In this document: piece after piece, positions 1 through 11,922 of the stretch
Position numbering within the stretch: the first letter of the stretch is position 1
How the letters are laid out: each line of letters starts with the position of its first letter
Source: Myxocyprinus asiaticus
Taxonomy: Eukaryota; Chordata; Actinopteri; Cypriniformes; Catostomidae
DNA length: 64,000 bases
NCBI RefSeq assembly: GCF_019703515.2
Contig: NC_059349.1
Coordinates: 24,772,744 to 24,836,743, forward strand
Reading direction: 5' to 3'
Made by a program: the position numbers and the translations under genes
Notes under the pieces: generated by a model
Database searches by the model: none
Seen by the model: the letters and a program-made list of their open reading frames with translations, nothing else
What the model was told of the DNA's origin: nothing

Positions 1-354
1 AGTTTTTGAAATTGATGACTTGGACCAAATAATAAAGAAAAGCAGCCAATAAGTGCCCAACATAGATGGGAACTCCTTCAATACTGTTTAAAAATCATCC
101 CAGGGTGATACCTCAAGAAGCTGGTTGAGAAAATGTCAAGAGTACATGTCTGCAAATTCTAGGCAAAGGGTGACTACTTTGAAGATGCTAAAATATAACA
201 TAGTTTTGATTTATTTTGGATTTTGTTTAGTCACAACATAATTCCCATTGTTCCATTTATGTTATTCCATAGTTTTGATGACTTTACTATTATTCTAAAA
301 TGTGAAGAAAAAAATTATAATAAAGAATGAGTGTTTCAAAACTTTTGACCGGTA

Positions 355-355
<1 letters not shown>
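1..355 (+). mobile_element. Tc1-like DNA transposon, 3' end (truncated by window edge)
   Basis: Translation of about 1-185 gives a decayed C-terminus of a Tc1/mariner transposase (patterns like NSFNTV, SSQGDTS and ANSRQRVTTLKML) with in-frame stops. It is followed by the typical AT-rich tail and an end reading CTTTTGACCGGTAGTGT, which resembles Tc1-type terminal inverted repeats. The 5' part lies outside the window. Seen: the sequence pattern. Known: Tc1-like elements end this way in fish. The copy is a pseudogene. Confidence 0.65.

Positions 356-394
<39 letters not shown>
354..394. repeat. (GT)n(AT)n microsatellite
   Basis: A pure GT run passes into an AT run directly after the Tc1-like terminus; the microsatellite may have grown from the transposon end. 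Confidence 0.95.
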
Positions 395-2598
395 TTCTTT
401 TTACAGTTTTTACCAATACATTTTATTAAAATTACAAGAATAAGCTGTTTATCGAAATGTGTCACATGATTTAACAAAAAATTCTGTATAAATGGAAAAC
501 ATTAAATATCTGTTTTTTAACAGCTATTAAATTACAATTTTAACTAAACTAACTGTAAAAATAAAGTATTCTTTATTGATAAAAGTAGCATCATTTTCTC
601 TAATTTTACAAAAAATTGTTTTTGTTATGGCAATATATCACTGTCAAATGCATAAAAATACTGTTAATAATACATTTAAAAATGCATAATTGCAAGGAAA
701 TATATGACTAAAGAAAGAAATATTTTGTCATTTTGCATAACTTAACCACTATACATACATAAACTGAAAAAACACAGATATTGACTATCCTGTGAGACAG
801 TTAAAAACTACATTTTACTACAGATTTTGACTGAATTTCTATTAATTTAAATATTTTTTGTTAAATAAGTGCATTTCATGTTATAAAAACCTGTGTAAAA
901 CCATAGAGTTAAATTAAAAAAGTTAGTAACTGTGTTTTACGCTTCCTTACATTTATATGACATGTAAATCAAGCATAAATGACCCATCACTACATTCCCC
1001 TATCACTATCATTCCAAAATACAACGTATAACGCCAATTAAAAAGGATCTGGCCTGAATGAATAAAATGAACTTACTGTGTATTGAAAGAATCAATTAAC
1101 ATTTTTATGTGATGTGCAAAGTAAGTACATTAAAAATGGTAAAATACTGAGCTGGAACAGACACTTTTATTGTCATGCATATTATTTTGGACATAATATC
1201 TACTTATTTATTGTACCATATGCGAAAAAATCGGTTTGCATGTATTTAAGGTTTACATGCATGTAGCTTCTAATTAGAGGAGTTTTCTTTTGGAGAAGGT
1301 ATATAGCCTACTTCTGTTCAAACACATGCTGTCTCTAAGTGCACACTTTTCCTCCATCAACATTCAAAAGTAAGACATTTCAAGTTCAATCATAACTTCT
1401 GTTATTATTTTTGTTAAAAGGGAACTACACAAATATTAAATTGAGATGTATTTACATAAATATCCCTAACAGTGCCAGTGAGTTTCTGGTTTAGGTAACT
1501 GAAGTAACCCTCTTAGTTTAACTTCAGTTTAATGATGATATTTTAGGATATGTAGAATACAAAATAAACAGCAACAGTTATCTAAAGAGCATTTTGTCCA
1601 TCTACATGATATTATTTTAAATGATGCAGTGTGTGCTTAACTTAAGCAGCTCATCGGTGTATCGACAGAGGTACAGTTTCTACATTTTACAAGCATTTTA
1701 ACATTGAGGAAATTTTGTTTAGTGGAGCTAGCCTATGATTCTTTAGATTAAATTAAGTTTTTTTTTTAAGGTTACTGTTGTGTAATTTAACTGATAGACT
1801 TATATACTATTCGTTTTTCTCCATATTCTAAAGAATATTGAGAGCTTAAAGGACTTGTTTGGACTAGTTTCCCGCCCTAGATTGAACAAGGTGGATGTGT
1901 TTTGTTGTTCGCATGGTTCTTCTCCTAGCAAGTATGTTGCAATAGGCTATATTTTATGTAAGCATATAGGCAACATTCGTAACAGTATTGAAACAGTAAA
2001 CATACACAATTTTAACAAGGTACAGCAACCCCTTAGTACACTAGAGCAGAAGGGGAAAAAAGCATTGCCTTGCCATTTATTTGCTGAAACTTCACTTGGT
2101 GCAGAACAATCTGGAATAATATGAAACAATGCAACAGTCCCCTCTATGCAGCCTGAACTTGTTTAGAATGTTGAATCTTTGTGACAACTGTGCTAAAAAT
2201 AATCTAGACGCAGCACATAGAATGAAACAGAGCGCAGGTATCTCAACATGCGTTTTTGAAAATCTGAAGTTCTTTTTAACTTGACATGGTGTTTCAAATG
2301 TGTAGGTCCTGTACGAGAGGCTGAAGAAAAAGCGAGATGCGGTGCAAATGTCAAAAACATTCGTCCAGCATGCGTTGAAACAATGGGAAAACAGAACAGA
2401 CACGCGCAAAAACACATTCGGTGTGAATGGCCCCTAACTCGTCTGTTCACGCGTGTCTGTGAGTGTCCACACAAGTCGAACCACTGTGCTTCGTGCACTT
2501 CCTGTGCTGCTGAGAGAAGACGCCTCAAGATTCTTCAAAACATGTGGTGTAAATTACTTTATTCACACATTTCTAAATCATTTAACCTTTTTTGAAAC
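395..2598. other. AT-rich stretch without recognisable gene
   Basis: No convincing exon seen. Short ORFs at 1855-2595 on both strands overlap each other and show no family signature. The part around 2280-2480 is more GC-rich and may be a remnant of an unclassified repeat. Confidence 0.5.
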
Positions 2599-2602
2599 TT
2601 AA

Positions 2603-3199
2603 AGGAATACCTCACTCAAAAATGAAAATTCTTTCATTTACTTACCCTCATGCCATCCCATATGTGTATGACTTTCATCTGCAGATCACAAACAAATATT
2701 TATAAGAATATCTCAAGCATTTAAAAACAGCATAAAAGTAATCCACACGACTCAAGTTGTTAAATCCATATCTTCTGAAGTGATATAACTAGTGTGGGTG
2801 AGAAACCGATCAATATTTAAGTCCTTTATTACTATAAATCTCCATTTTACGTTTATATCTGAAAGCCTGTTTAGTTTCACTTTCACATCTGAAAGTGAAA
2901 GTGGAGATTTGTAATAAAAAAGGACTTAAATATTGATATATTGATCTGTTTATTGTATCTGAATATATGGATTTAACCACTAGAGTCTTATGAATTACTT
3001 TTATTCAGCCTTTTTGTGCTTTTTGGAGCTTCAAAGTTTTGGTCACCATTAATTTGTATTGTATGGACCAACAGAGCTGAGATATTTTTCTAAAATCTTC
3101 ATTTATGTTCTGCAGAAGAAAGAAAGTCATAAACATCTGGGATGGCATGAGGGGGAGTAAATGAAGAGAGAATTTTATTTTTTGGGGGGAACTATCCTT
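2603..3199. mobile_element. TTAA-flanked foldback element, family F1
   Basis: The two ends are inverted copies (AAAGGAATACCTCACTCAAA on the left; the complement of an AGGATAGTTC-like end on the right), and the centre also folds back: segments at about 2815-2850 and 2900-2935 are complementary. TTAA lies at both borders (2599-2602 and 3200-3203), as expected for a TTAA target duplication (piggyBac-like). No coding capacity. Other F1 members are near 14127, 21938, 39936, 47483, 59145 and 61620. Confidence 0.75.
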
Positions 3200-3220
3200 T
3201 TAATGAAGATGATTTATAAA

Positions 3221-3262
3221 ACAACAACAACAACAACAAAAAAAACAAAAACAAAACAAAGC
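3221..3262 (+). repeat. (AAC)n / A-rich simple repeat
   Basis: Runs of AAC grade into AAAAAC repeats. Confidence 0.9.
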
Positions 3263-3428
3263 TTTTGTCTTCCATGGAAGAAATAAAGTCATACAGGTCT
3301 GGAACAAGTGAGTAAATAATGACATAATTTTTGTGTGAATTATTCTTTTATATATGTGTGTATTTTGAAATAGATTTTAATAAATTGTTCTTTAATTTTG
3401 CCACTTTTTTCTATTTTTTGCATTTCAG

Positions 3429-3645
3429 GGCTGAAGATTCAGAAGAGCCAAATGTTCGATATTCACCAGTTGCCCTGTTAACAGCGGTCAGAGAACTCAC
3501 AGATGCTGCAATTCACTACAGTCTGGTCAGAAATTTCATTGTTCTTGAAAGTGAAGTCATCACCCACCTGCCCAGGCTTTTCAGATTTCTTTTTACATTT
3601 GGACTGATTTATGCATTGGATCTGAGTTACCCAAAAGAGTTTTAA
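3429..3645 (+). CDS. Candidate terminal exon of a protein-coding gene (SAMD3-like C-terminus?)
   Basis: A pyrimidine-rich tract and CAG (ending at 3428) form a good splice acceptor. The following frame is open for 72 codons to a TAA at 3643-3645. The encoded piece starts AEDSEEPN, has a helical middle (ALLTAVRELTDAAIHYSL) and ends FGLIYALDLSYPKEF. The FGLIYALxLxYPK ending resembles the C-terminus of the multicopy fish proteins annotated as sterile alpha motif domain-containing protein 3-like; I recognise this only from memory. The exon would begin with the last base of a codon. No upstream exon is identified in the preceding 3.4 kb, so it may be a lone exon of a gene starting outside the window, or a decayed copy, since this family is multicopy. 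The C-terminus looks short, because homologues usually run on past the YPK motif. Candidate poly(A) signals lie downstream at 3881 and 4245. Confidence 0.4.
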
Positions 3646-3880
3646 AGACAGATGGCTTTATAAGGTTTTAACGTTGAAGGATGTGCAACACTAATGCAGC
3701 TGTAGACAATTTATCCTGTTGCTGTCAAATGTGTTTTTTGTTTTCAGTGTTGTGCCTCATGTTTTGTCAATAATTGTACCATGTCTTTTTATATTAAATA
3801 TGTTTACTACATGCAGTTTGCTTGTAGTAAAATGTCCACATTTAAGTTTAAAGGAAAGATTTTGAGTTGTGGTTAATTAA

Positions 3881-3886
3881 AATAAA
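3881..3886 (+). promoter_or_regulatory. Possible polyadenylation signal AATAAA
   Basis: The hexamer lies 236 bases after the stop of the candidate exon; a second AATAAA is at 4245-4250. In AT-rich DNA this is weak evidence. Confidence 0.3.
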
Positions 3887-4057
3887 CATTAGTTATTGCA
3901 TATTTTGTTTGGACCAAATTCATTTAATTTAATTTATAGTTTCTGAGAAAAACAAAGCTATGCATACTTGAGATTTTAGTTTTGATACTTGTAAAAGTAA
4001 AGGCAATCAGTTGCCTCAATTTTTTTATGTTAGTAGAAATTATACGGATTTACAGTG

Positions 4058-4197
4058 TTTTTAAACCCTCCAAAATGGGCCCTATTTACTTCCATTGTAA
4101 GTGCCTCACTTAAAGAAAAGGAAGGATGAGTCAGAATAGTTTTGTGGTAATCAACACTGACACAAATGCTTTCGATTTTTACTGAACCTGTATTCCC
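4058..4197. mobile_element. Fragment of TTAA foldback element, family F2
   Basis: Matches the right arm of the F2 foldback at 12430-12588 (shared CATTGTAAGTGCCTCACT, GGAAGGATGAGTCA and TGTGGTAATCAACA) and ends at TTAA (4198-4201). The left half is missing. Confidence 0.7.
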
Positions 4198-4202
4198 TTA
4201 AG

Positions 4203-4774
4203 CTTTGAATGTGGTATGTACAACAGACTTCAGAACTTTTTTCCAATAAATGGATTAGTTTCATACTGTGTTCTGCCTCTGTAGTCTCGTTTGACAGTCA
4301 CTGAAGAATGAGAAAATAGAATTGATATTTATAACTAGCATTATACCTAGTTCTAGTAACTTGACATAATCAGCTTCATATAACGTGATATAAACATGTA
4401 GGCTAAACAAGACAAGAAGGCTTAAATGTAGGAGAACATAACTGATTCAAGTTAAATGAAAACCATTCATTCAAGTTAAACGAACACCATTCATTCAAGT
4501 TAGTTTTGCATGGTCCGTTTTATTGGGTTTAAATTGATTCCGTTTTGTTAAGAGAACTGGTTTCAATCACGTGGAACCACTGTCCATGATTGAATCATGT
4601 TCAGCCAAAGTGCTATTTTTTTTTAATGTAATTTGAAATGTTTAAATGTTAAAATGTTCCATTGCAGGTTCATTCTGCTTTTATTATTATTTTTAATATA
4701 TGTGTATGAATGTGTGGATATGTGTATGAATGTGTGTGTGTGTTTGTGTGTATGTTTGATATCATGTTTTAATT
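4203..4774. other. No gene; short tandem repeats
   Basis: Contains about three copies of a roughly 28-bp unit (ACCATTCATTCAAGTTA) at 4445-4505 and a TG-rich imperfect microsatellite at 4695-4760. Confidence 0.6.
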
Positions 4775-5869
4775 AGGGGTGTAAATCGGACATTTCATCA
4801 CGATATGATCTTATATCGATTCTCTTGGCCTGCGATCCGATATTTGCCAATACTTCAAAGTCTGCCACGATACGATTTCGATTTGATTCGATTCAGGGCC
4901 CTGCGATCGATATTCCGATATTATGTGCCTATTTTACACAATCAATAATTTACTTATTTTTTGCCCTCAAATGCAACCAAAATATAATTTTAATATTTAT
5001 TGAGCTCTCTGAAAAGTGCAAATTTAGTATCCACACTGGGACATCCACAACAAAATAAGGTACTTGTGAAAATTTTTTGGAAAAAAATTATACAGATTAT
5101 AATATAAAAAATAACGTCACACACAAGTGATCATCACTCATTTGATTACAGCTGATTTTTCAGTTTAATCCAATTCAAAGTACTTACATATCCATGACTT
5201 GTTTCCAACCATTCGTACTATTCGCGGTTATGAAAAATTCTGTCAGCTAACTGTGATAAATGTTAGTAAGGGTGCTGATGTGTAGATGTGTAAAGTCTTA
5301 AAACTGATGCTGGAGCTGAGCAGGTGATTTCTCTTTCCCTCATTAGTGCGGTTCAGAATGTCGGCGTTTCACACGATGGTTGAACTTCTACATGGTACTT
5401 TTAAATAGCAAATTCTCATGTAAATTTCAAATGGGTTGCATGCGCAACGATATCGATGGAAGCCCGAATTAATCGCGCATGTGAGCCGCTCTGCCTTTGT
5501 CACGAGAGCTCGCATTTTAAGGTGAAACCGGTTGACGCGCGCGCATTCCGCGGAAAGCCCGGTTGACACGCGTGCACAGATAGCAGTAATTAGCGCAATA
5601 TCGCAATTTGGCTTCACAGACCCTGCGCACATCCTTGTCCCAATGAAAATGAAAAGCATATTTAGCGCTCATAAAGTGAAATGAATGTAATAAGGTTGCT
5701 TCATCGCCTGACAGAAATGCGTACGGACGTGGCTGACATGAGAGTATTAAAATAAAGGTGCCTCTTAAAAAATGTCTATATCGATATTTACGCATTGTAT
5801 CGATAACATTGGATCGTTGGATACTGGATCGATGCATCGATCCGGATCGATGAATCGTTACACCCTTAG
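4775..5869. mobile_element. hAT-like non-autonomous transposon with 8-bp target duplication
   Basis: The left end reads AGGGGTGTAA and the right end TTACACCCTTAG, forming short terminal inverted repeats. The octamer TTTTAATT flanks both sides (4767-4774 and 5870-5877), matching the 8-bp duplication of hAT elements. Both subterminal regions are packed with ATCGAT/CGATATCG-like motifs (4800-4920 and 5775-5855), as expected for transposase-binding repeats. No transposase frame is recognisable inside; the open frames at 5369-5837 on the minus strand have no hAT signature. Confidence 0.75.
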
Positions 5870-5877
5870 TTTTAATT

Positions 5878-6603
5878 CATATTATGTTAAGGCAAAAAGG
5901 CCATAGTAGCCAATTTTTTATTATTATTATTAATTTTTTTTTCAGGGGCGGAAAACAAAAGCTGTTGTTCCCAGAGCAAAAACATTTTAGAGATTGGGTT
6001 GTCAGCTTTAAAAAATGATGAACCAGTGAATAAAAGCAACAAAAGTGTTAAGTGTGAAAAATATGCTTAAGCATTTAAAACCATTGCTAATGAGTTCTTG
6101 TAATATGCTGAACAAAATATTTGTATGTTGTTTTGTATGTTGTTTTTGCGAATAATAATAATAATAATAATAAAAATAAAAATCAATGAGTGGTGGTGTA
6201 TTTTTTAATTAGTATTGTGAACTATTTTCCAAAATGTTGCTACAGGCATAAAGTTTTAATTCTATAGCATAACCTTTATATAGGTAAGATTTTTTTGGGG
6301 GGGGGGGGGCAACTGCTGCAAAACATTCACTATTTCAGTGATTTTAAAGTATTATGCAGACAAATCTTATCCTGCTTCAATAAGATAATTATTTTTTTTT
6401 GCAGTTTATATTTTTTAAATGAAGAATGACACAATGCAAAAGTACAGTTAACCTGCATTTAGAGAAAGAAAATGCATTTATTTTGACAGTTTATGAATGT
6501 ATATATATGTTTTATTTATTTATTTATTTATTTTTTGCCAATACTTCTGACAGTTAATTTAAACCTGGTCTTTTGCAAAGTAAAATTACATGTTTGGATT
6601 TGA

Positions 6604-6634
<31 letters not shown>

Positions 6635-6703
6635 ATATATAAATGGTCTTACAGTATTTTTTTTTTGTTTGTTTTTTGTTTTTTGTAATAACAATAGTAA
6701 TTA
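5878..6703. other. No gene; simple repeats
   Basis: AT-rich DNA with an AAT run near 6150-6180, a G run at 6296-6309, TTTA repeats near 6508-6530 and a GT microsatellite at 6604-6632. Confidence 0.6.
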
Positions 6704-7934
6704 CACTGGTGGCCAAAAGTTTGGAATAATGTAAAGATTTTGCTGTTTCGGAAGGAAATTGGTATTTTTATTCACCAAAGTGTCATTCAACTGATCACAA
6801 AGTATAGTCAGGACATTACTGATGTAAAAAAACAGTACCATCACTATTTGAAAAAGTCATTTTTGATCAAATCTAGACAGGCCACATTTCCAGCAGCCAT
6901 TACTTCAACACCTTATCCTTGAGTAACCATGTAAATTAGTAATTTGGTACTAGAAAACCACTTGCCATTATATCAAACACAGTTGAAAGCTATTTGGTTT
7001 GTTAAATGAAGATTAACATTGTCTTTGTGTTTGTTTTTGAGTTGCCACAGTATGCAATAGACTGGCATGTCTTAAGGTCAATATTAGGATAAAAATGGCA
7101 AAAAAAGAAACAGCTTTCTCTAGAAACTCGTCAGTCAATCATTGTTTTGAGGAATGAAGGCTATACAATGCTTGAAATTACCAAAAAACTGAAGATTTCA
7201 TACAAAGGTGTACACTACAGTCTTCAAAGACAAAGGACAACTGGCTCTAACAAGGACAGAAAGAGATGTGGAAGGCCAGATGTACAACTAAACAAGAGGA
7301 TAAGTACATCAGAGTCTCTAGTTTGAGAAATAGACTCCTCACATGTCCTCAGCTGACAGCTTCATTGAATTCTACCCGCTCAACACCAGTTTCATGTACA
7401 ACAGTAAAGAGAAGACTCAGGGGTGCAGGCCTTAAGGGAAAAATTGCAAAGAAAAAGACACTTTTGTAACAGAAAAACAAAAAGAAAAGATTAGTGTGGG
7501 CAAAGAAACACAGACATTGGACAACAGATAATTGGAAAAGAGTGTTATGGATCTTAAACCCATTGAGCTTTTGTGGGATCAGCTAGACTGTAATGTGCGT
7601 GAGAAGTGCCCGACAAGACAGCCACATCTATAAAGTGCTACAGGAAGCGTGGGGTGAAATGTCACCTGAGTATCTGGACAAACTGACAGCTAGAATACCA
7701 AGGATCTGCAAAGCTGTCATTGCTGCTAATGGAGGATTTTTTGATGAGAACTCTTTGAAGTAGTTTAAGAAATTCTGAAAAAAAATAATTCAAATTGTAA
7801 TAGTCATTTTTCACATTATTAATGTCCTGACTATACATTGTGATCAGTTGAATACCACGTTGGTGAATAAAAGTACCAATTTCTTTCCATAAGAGCAAAA
7901 TCTGTACATTATTCCAAACTTTTGGCCGCCAGTG
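6704..7934 (+). mobile_element. Tc1-like DNA transposon, near-complete but internally deleted
   Basis: The terminal inverted repeats start CACTGGTGGCCAAAAGTTTG and end with the matching complement (CCAAACTTTTGGCCGCCAGTG). The similarity extends over about 120 bp, including the pair CTGATCACAAAGTATAGTCA and its inverse near 7835. TA dinucleotides at 6702-6703 and 7935-7936 fit the Tc1/mariner TA target duplication. At 1231 bp it is shorter than the usual 1.5-1.7 kb because the transposase core is missing. Confidence 0.85.
7095..7775 (+). pseudogene. Tc1-like transposase remnant
   Basis: The N-terminal helix-turn-helix region is readable from an ATG near 7094 (patterns LETRQSIIVLRNEGYT and KKLKISYKGVHYSLQR, then GRPDVQL). 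The next piece at 7266-7469, in another frame, is the second DNA-binding half (VKRRLRGAGLKGK). The frame then jumps near 7550 straight to the C-terminal LNPIELLWDQL motif and the tail AVIAANGGFF. The segment that would carry the first two catalytic Asp residues is deleted, and several frameshifts are present, so the element cannot make an active transposase. It could in principle be mobilised in trans because both ends survive. Confidence 0.75.
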
Positions 7935-7936
7935 TA

Positions 7937-8937
7937 TACTTAAGCTTTTCTTTATCATTCTTTTAAAGCTAATTATTCTGTGTTTTAGAGGTGTATGACT
8001 CCATTCTAACAATTAATATATGTAAAAATAAAAGATTTCATGGAATTATAGGGAGATTTCCTGTAGAATTACAGTAATAGATGTTAATTGTGGTAAAGCT
8101 AATTACTGTTTTTTTTTACAGTTTATTTATTTTTTTAATCCGACAGTACTTTTCTGTTTTTCAATAGACATTTTCTGGCAACCAGAAAATTACTGTTTTT
8201 TTGTTTGTTTGTTTTTTTACAGTGTAGGATATTATTTTAAGAATTTGTTAAATTTGATCCTCAAACGATTTGTGGAGGAAAAAGATGAGGCTTATATTTG
8301 GGCAGAGTATTTAGATTGGTTGTAGGTTGTGTCCATGGGAAAGTTCCATTGTAGTCAATATGTTATTTCAACTGATGTACACAGAACCAAAAATCTATGG
8401 GATTTCACAGAGTGAAACATCTAGACTAATAGCATCAAATATAACCACCTTTGTTAAACAAACTTCTACACAGCTGAAATTAATTGAAAGTTCACTGGAG
8501 TTTGGGGTTTTGTTGTTCATCGAAAAGCACTCTAAATTAAGTATTTAAAAAAATGAGTTTGGATTTGAACTAGCCCAAACAAAGATTCAAATTATTTTTA
8601 TATAGCAAATGAGTATCCAGTCAGTTAATAGGTATAGAGGTAGGTTTTTGGGTGTCAGGAGCATTTATTGTAATTGTATGAGCAATGATTACTCTGATTG
8701 CCTATTGTTTTGTCTCTTCTGTATTTGAGAGAGCATGTGCATGTGCTAGAACTGGATACCTGGAATCATAACTTTGGCATCTCCTTAATGTCAACTCCCC
8801 ATCCCCCACTATATTACCTATTAAGCACATTCAAACAACCCCCTCGCACACACACCCTTCCCCCTATAGAAATGTACATCCTTCACCATACACTGTGCAG
8901 TTTGAGCTACGTGAACATTTATACAGTCACAAGTATG
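7937..8937. other. No gene; T-rich repeat-like stretch
   Basis: Segment 8095-8225 repeats the theme TACTGTTTTTTTxCAGT in both directions, which suggests a decayed small inverted-repeat element. A 73-codon ORF at 8327-8548 has no recognisable features. Confidence 0.45.
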
Positions 8938-8939
8938 TA

Positions 8940-9008
8940 TTACACACACACACACACACACACTCACAAACGCACGCGAACACACACACACACAAAAGCA
9001 CACACACA
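8940..9008. repeat. (CA)n microsatellite, interrupted
   Basis: CA runs with occasional substitutions such as CGCACGCGAA. The 60-110 codon ORFs reading THTHTH are products of this repeat. Confidence 0.95.
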
Positions 9009-9605
9009 TACATATTCTACCTGCTGTCTTAAATAATGTTTCATAGACACATTCACAGACCTATGCTCACGAACTCACAGAAACATTTTTTCGTCAATAA
9101 ATCATACATTCACATATAGCACATTTCTATCTGATTTCAAGGAACTGCTGATTTGAGACAAATGCTTTTTTTTAAACATCAAACAGTTTTAAAAATGATC
9201 TGTGAGATACAATGGAATGTATAAAAATTATTGGTGCTGCCTGAGAAAAAAAGATCTTAGAAAATCTTACAGCCCCGCATCTCTTGTCTCTAAGGGTTAC
9301 CCCCAAAAAAGTAATTCATTACAAATGATTAATTACTTCTCTAAAATTTTAATTAAATTACTGACTTTACTGATTATTTCATTGAAGAAGTAATCACATT
9401 ATGAATTACTTATACTGTAAGTTACTTTTTAAACAGTTTTCATAGAAAAGCCTTTGTTTTTCAGCTTAAAGGTATATTCTGAGTTCAATACAAGTTAAGC
9501 TCAGTCGAAAGCATTTGTGGCATAATGTTGATTACCACAAAAATTTATTTAAACTCGTCTTTCCTTTTCTTTAAAAAAAGCAAAAATCGAGGTTACAGTG
9601 AGACA

Positions 9606-10409
9606 TGTCATGTCACGCTCGCATTGCGTTGTGCACCCGGGTCGCGAGCTGTCTTCATGTTGTGCTGAGGTTCGGTCACTTCAATCTATGGTGTCGGTTG
9701 TGTGTGGTTGTGGCCGAACTCTTGCACAGGTGTCCTTCCTTGTTTCTGTCACCTGTTGCATGCATCACGTGGCGTTTGACTCATGTACATTCAGGTTTCG
9801 TTTAGTGTGAGAATGCGTGGCACCGCTTTGTTTGGTGTTGCTACGCATTCTCTTGTCTTGTTTGTCAGTTGGCATGGGAGTGTGTTGCCTTATTGTCTTG
9901 GCAATGCACGCTCATGCCATTCGGGTGTTTTGTTGTTTTGAGCACGTGGCTTTGTTTTGTTTCTCTATCGCCGCGTGTCTCTCTGTCTTACGTCATACCC
10001 CGCCTCCTTGTTTGCCCATTATTAGTTTATTAGTCACACCTGCCCTATCTTGTTAACTTGTTGATTTCTCTCCATATTTTAGTCTCCTCCTGTTTGCTGT
10101 CCAGTGCCAGTTCATCTTGTTTCCAGTCATGTTTTCCAGTCGGTCCTGTGTGTTTGTTTGTTTATTCCTGTCAGTCTGTCAGTCAGTCTAGTTTCCTGTC
10201 CTGTTCATCCCTATCCCAGTCCGGTCGGTCCTGTTCCCCACTGCCTTCTGCCCCAGCCCTGTATTACCTTTTTCTCCTACGGGGTAGTTTATGTTTGTTT
10301 TTTCCCACTTGTGGGAGTTTTGGTTTGTTTTTTCCCATTTTGTGTTAATAAATCCTTTGTTTTTTAAACTCCGTGCTTCGGTCCTGAGCCTCATTCTCTT
10401 TTCCTGACC
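9606..10409 (+). mobile_element. Solo LTR of a Gypsy-like retrotransposon
   Basis: The stretch is GC-richer and pyrimidine-rich, interrupts the F2 left arm right after GGTTACAGTGAG, starts TGTCATGTCACG and ends close to CCTGACCG. It has AATAAA at 10347-10352 followed by a GT-rich region, as in an LTR R/U5. No internal coding region adjoins it. A clear target duplication was not found and about 20 bp of the F2 arm seem lost, so the borders are approximate. Confidence 0.55.
10347..10352 (+). terminator. LTR polyadenylation signal AATAAA
   Basis: Located in the 3' third of the solo LTR, followed by T- and GT-rich sequence. Confidence 0.5.
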
Positions 10410-10448
10410 GGGGCCAATCCGTAAATGTTGCAATACTCACTGTTTCAT

Positions 10449-11444
10449 TATTATGCATTCAGTCTCAGACATTTGGCTCATTGGTCGCTTCCACCTGAGA
10501 GAGCCCCTCCCTGGTTTTATATTGAAAAGGAAGCTCTTGCCCCTATCTCGCCTCTGCATAGCCTTTCGATCAAATTAATCAGAGAAGTTAAGTCACACCC
10601 CGTTATTTTACATTTACACTCGATATGGACAAAAGTGTCCAGAGTGTTTAATTCCGATATTTATTTAAACGTAGCCTCGAGCATATGGCAGAACCCTAAA
10701 CTATGCATTAATAAGTCCCCTTTCTGTTGGTCAGATTGGATTGTGAGAGGGGTTAATACATTCGGTGACCTATATGAGAGTGGAGTATTGAGACCTTTTG
10801 AAAATTTGGTTCAAAATTTTGGAAGTCCCAGATCTCAATTTTATAAGTATTTACAGCTGCTCCACCTACTCTGCACTGTTTTTGGGAGTGGCACGCACCC
10901 CCCTAGTGCGGCGGATACTCTGGGAGTGGTGATTGCCGCTTTTGGAAAAGGTCATGAGGCATCAGTGTATTACTCCCTGCTAGTTCAGAGTCTGGGGGAC
11001 GGAGCTTTAACCTCTATCAAGAGATTATGGGAGAAAGATTTTAATTTGGTATTGGAGGAGGGAGTGTGGGCTGGGATTCTAAAAAACGTCAAGACTGCAT
11101 CTAGAGACGCAAGGGTGCAACTTATACAATTCAAGATTCTACATAGATTCTATTGGACCCCCTCTAGACTGTATAGGCTTGGTCTTAAAGACACACCCAC
11201 CTGCTGGCGTTGCCAAGGGGAGGATGGAGACATGGCCCATGTTTTTTGGTGGTGCACTGAGATTCAGGAATTTTGGTTGAAGATACAGAGTTTTGTATGT
11301 GATGTGTTAGGCATTCAGATTTCGTTTTGCCCCAGACTCTGTGTCTTGGGTGATGGGGTGTTCATCAACATAGGCAATAAATACATAAAAGATTGGGTCT
11401 TCACCAGTGTGATGATAAGCAGGCAGATTGTTTTAAGGGGTTAG
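10449..11444 (+). pseudogene. L1 ORF2 C-terminal fragment (post-RT region with zinc knuckle)
   Basis: This is the C-terminal third of an L1-type ORF2 protein, downstream of the reverse transcriptase core; the endonuclease and catalytic RT motifs are absent because the copy is 5'-truncated. The frame is open through 11444 (the ATG at 10425 is in the flank and is not the native start). A cysteine-histidine motif near residues 253-269 of that frame (CWRC, then H and C in MAHVFWWC) is the zf-RVT-type knuckle seen near the end of L1 ORF2. The long open frame and intact target duplication suggest a fairly recent insertion. It cannot be autonomous. Confidence 0.85.
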
Positions 11445-11807
11445 AAGTCGGTGGGAGCACCCTCAATTCGGAAGTAGTGCGAGGAGATGGGAAGGGTGGC
11501 AGCCTTCGAGGAGGTAATATGTAGAAGGCTGGGGTTATGGGATTCTTTTAATGGGAAATGGGGTAAATATTTGATGTTTTTGGGGGGCTCTTGGAGTTGG
11601 TCTGTGGAGAGAGGAATATAGTTTAGAGTTGTATGTTTATTATATGTGTATGTATATATGTGTATGAGAATGTGTATGTGTAAATGCGTATATACATATA
11701 TATGTGTATGGGTATTATAGAATAATGATGGTAGTGATGAGTGAATGAAGGGGAATGTGTGGTGGAATATATGTGTATATGTATATGTGGGTATGTATGT
11801 GTATGTG

Positions 11808-11922
<115 letters not shown>

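Noticed and set aside
4775..5837. Minus-strand ORFs of 96 and 106 codons as a transposase
   Set aside because: No hAT zinc finger or dimerisation motifs, and the frames overlap each other.
8698..9036. 112-codon ORF rich in His-Thr
   Set aside because: Driven by the CA microsatellite.
9598..10367. Several 60-96 codon ORFs (MLISLHILVSS and similar)
   Set aside because: They lie in the pyrimidine-rich solo LTR and overlap in different frames; no domain.
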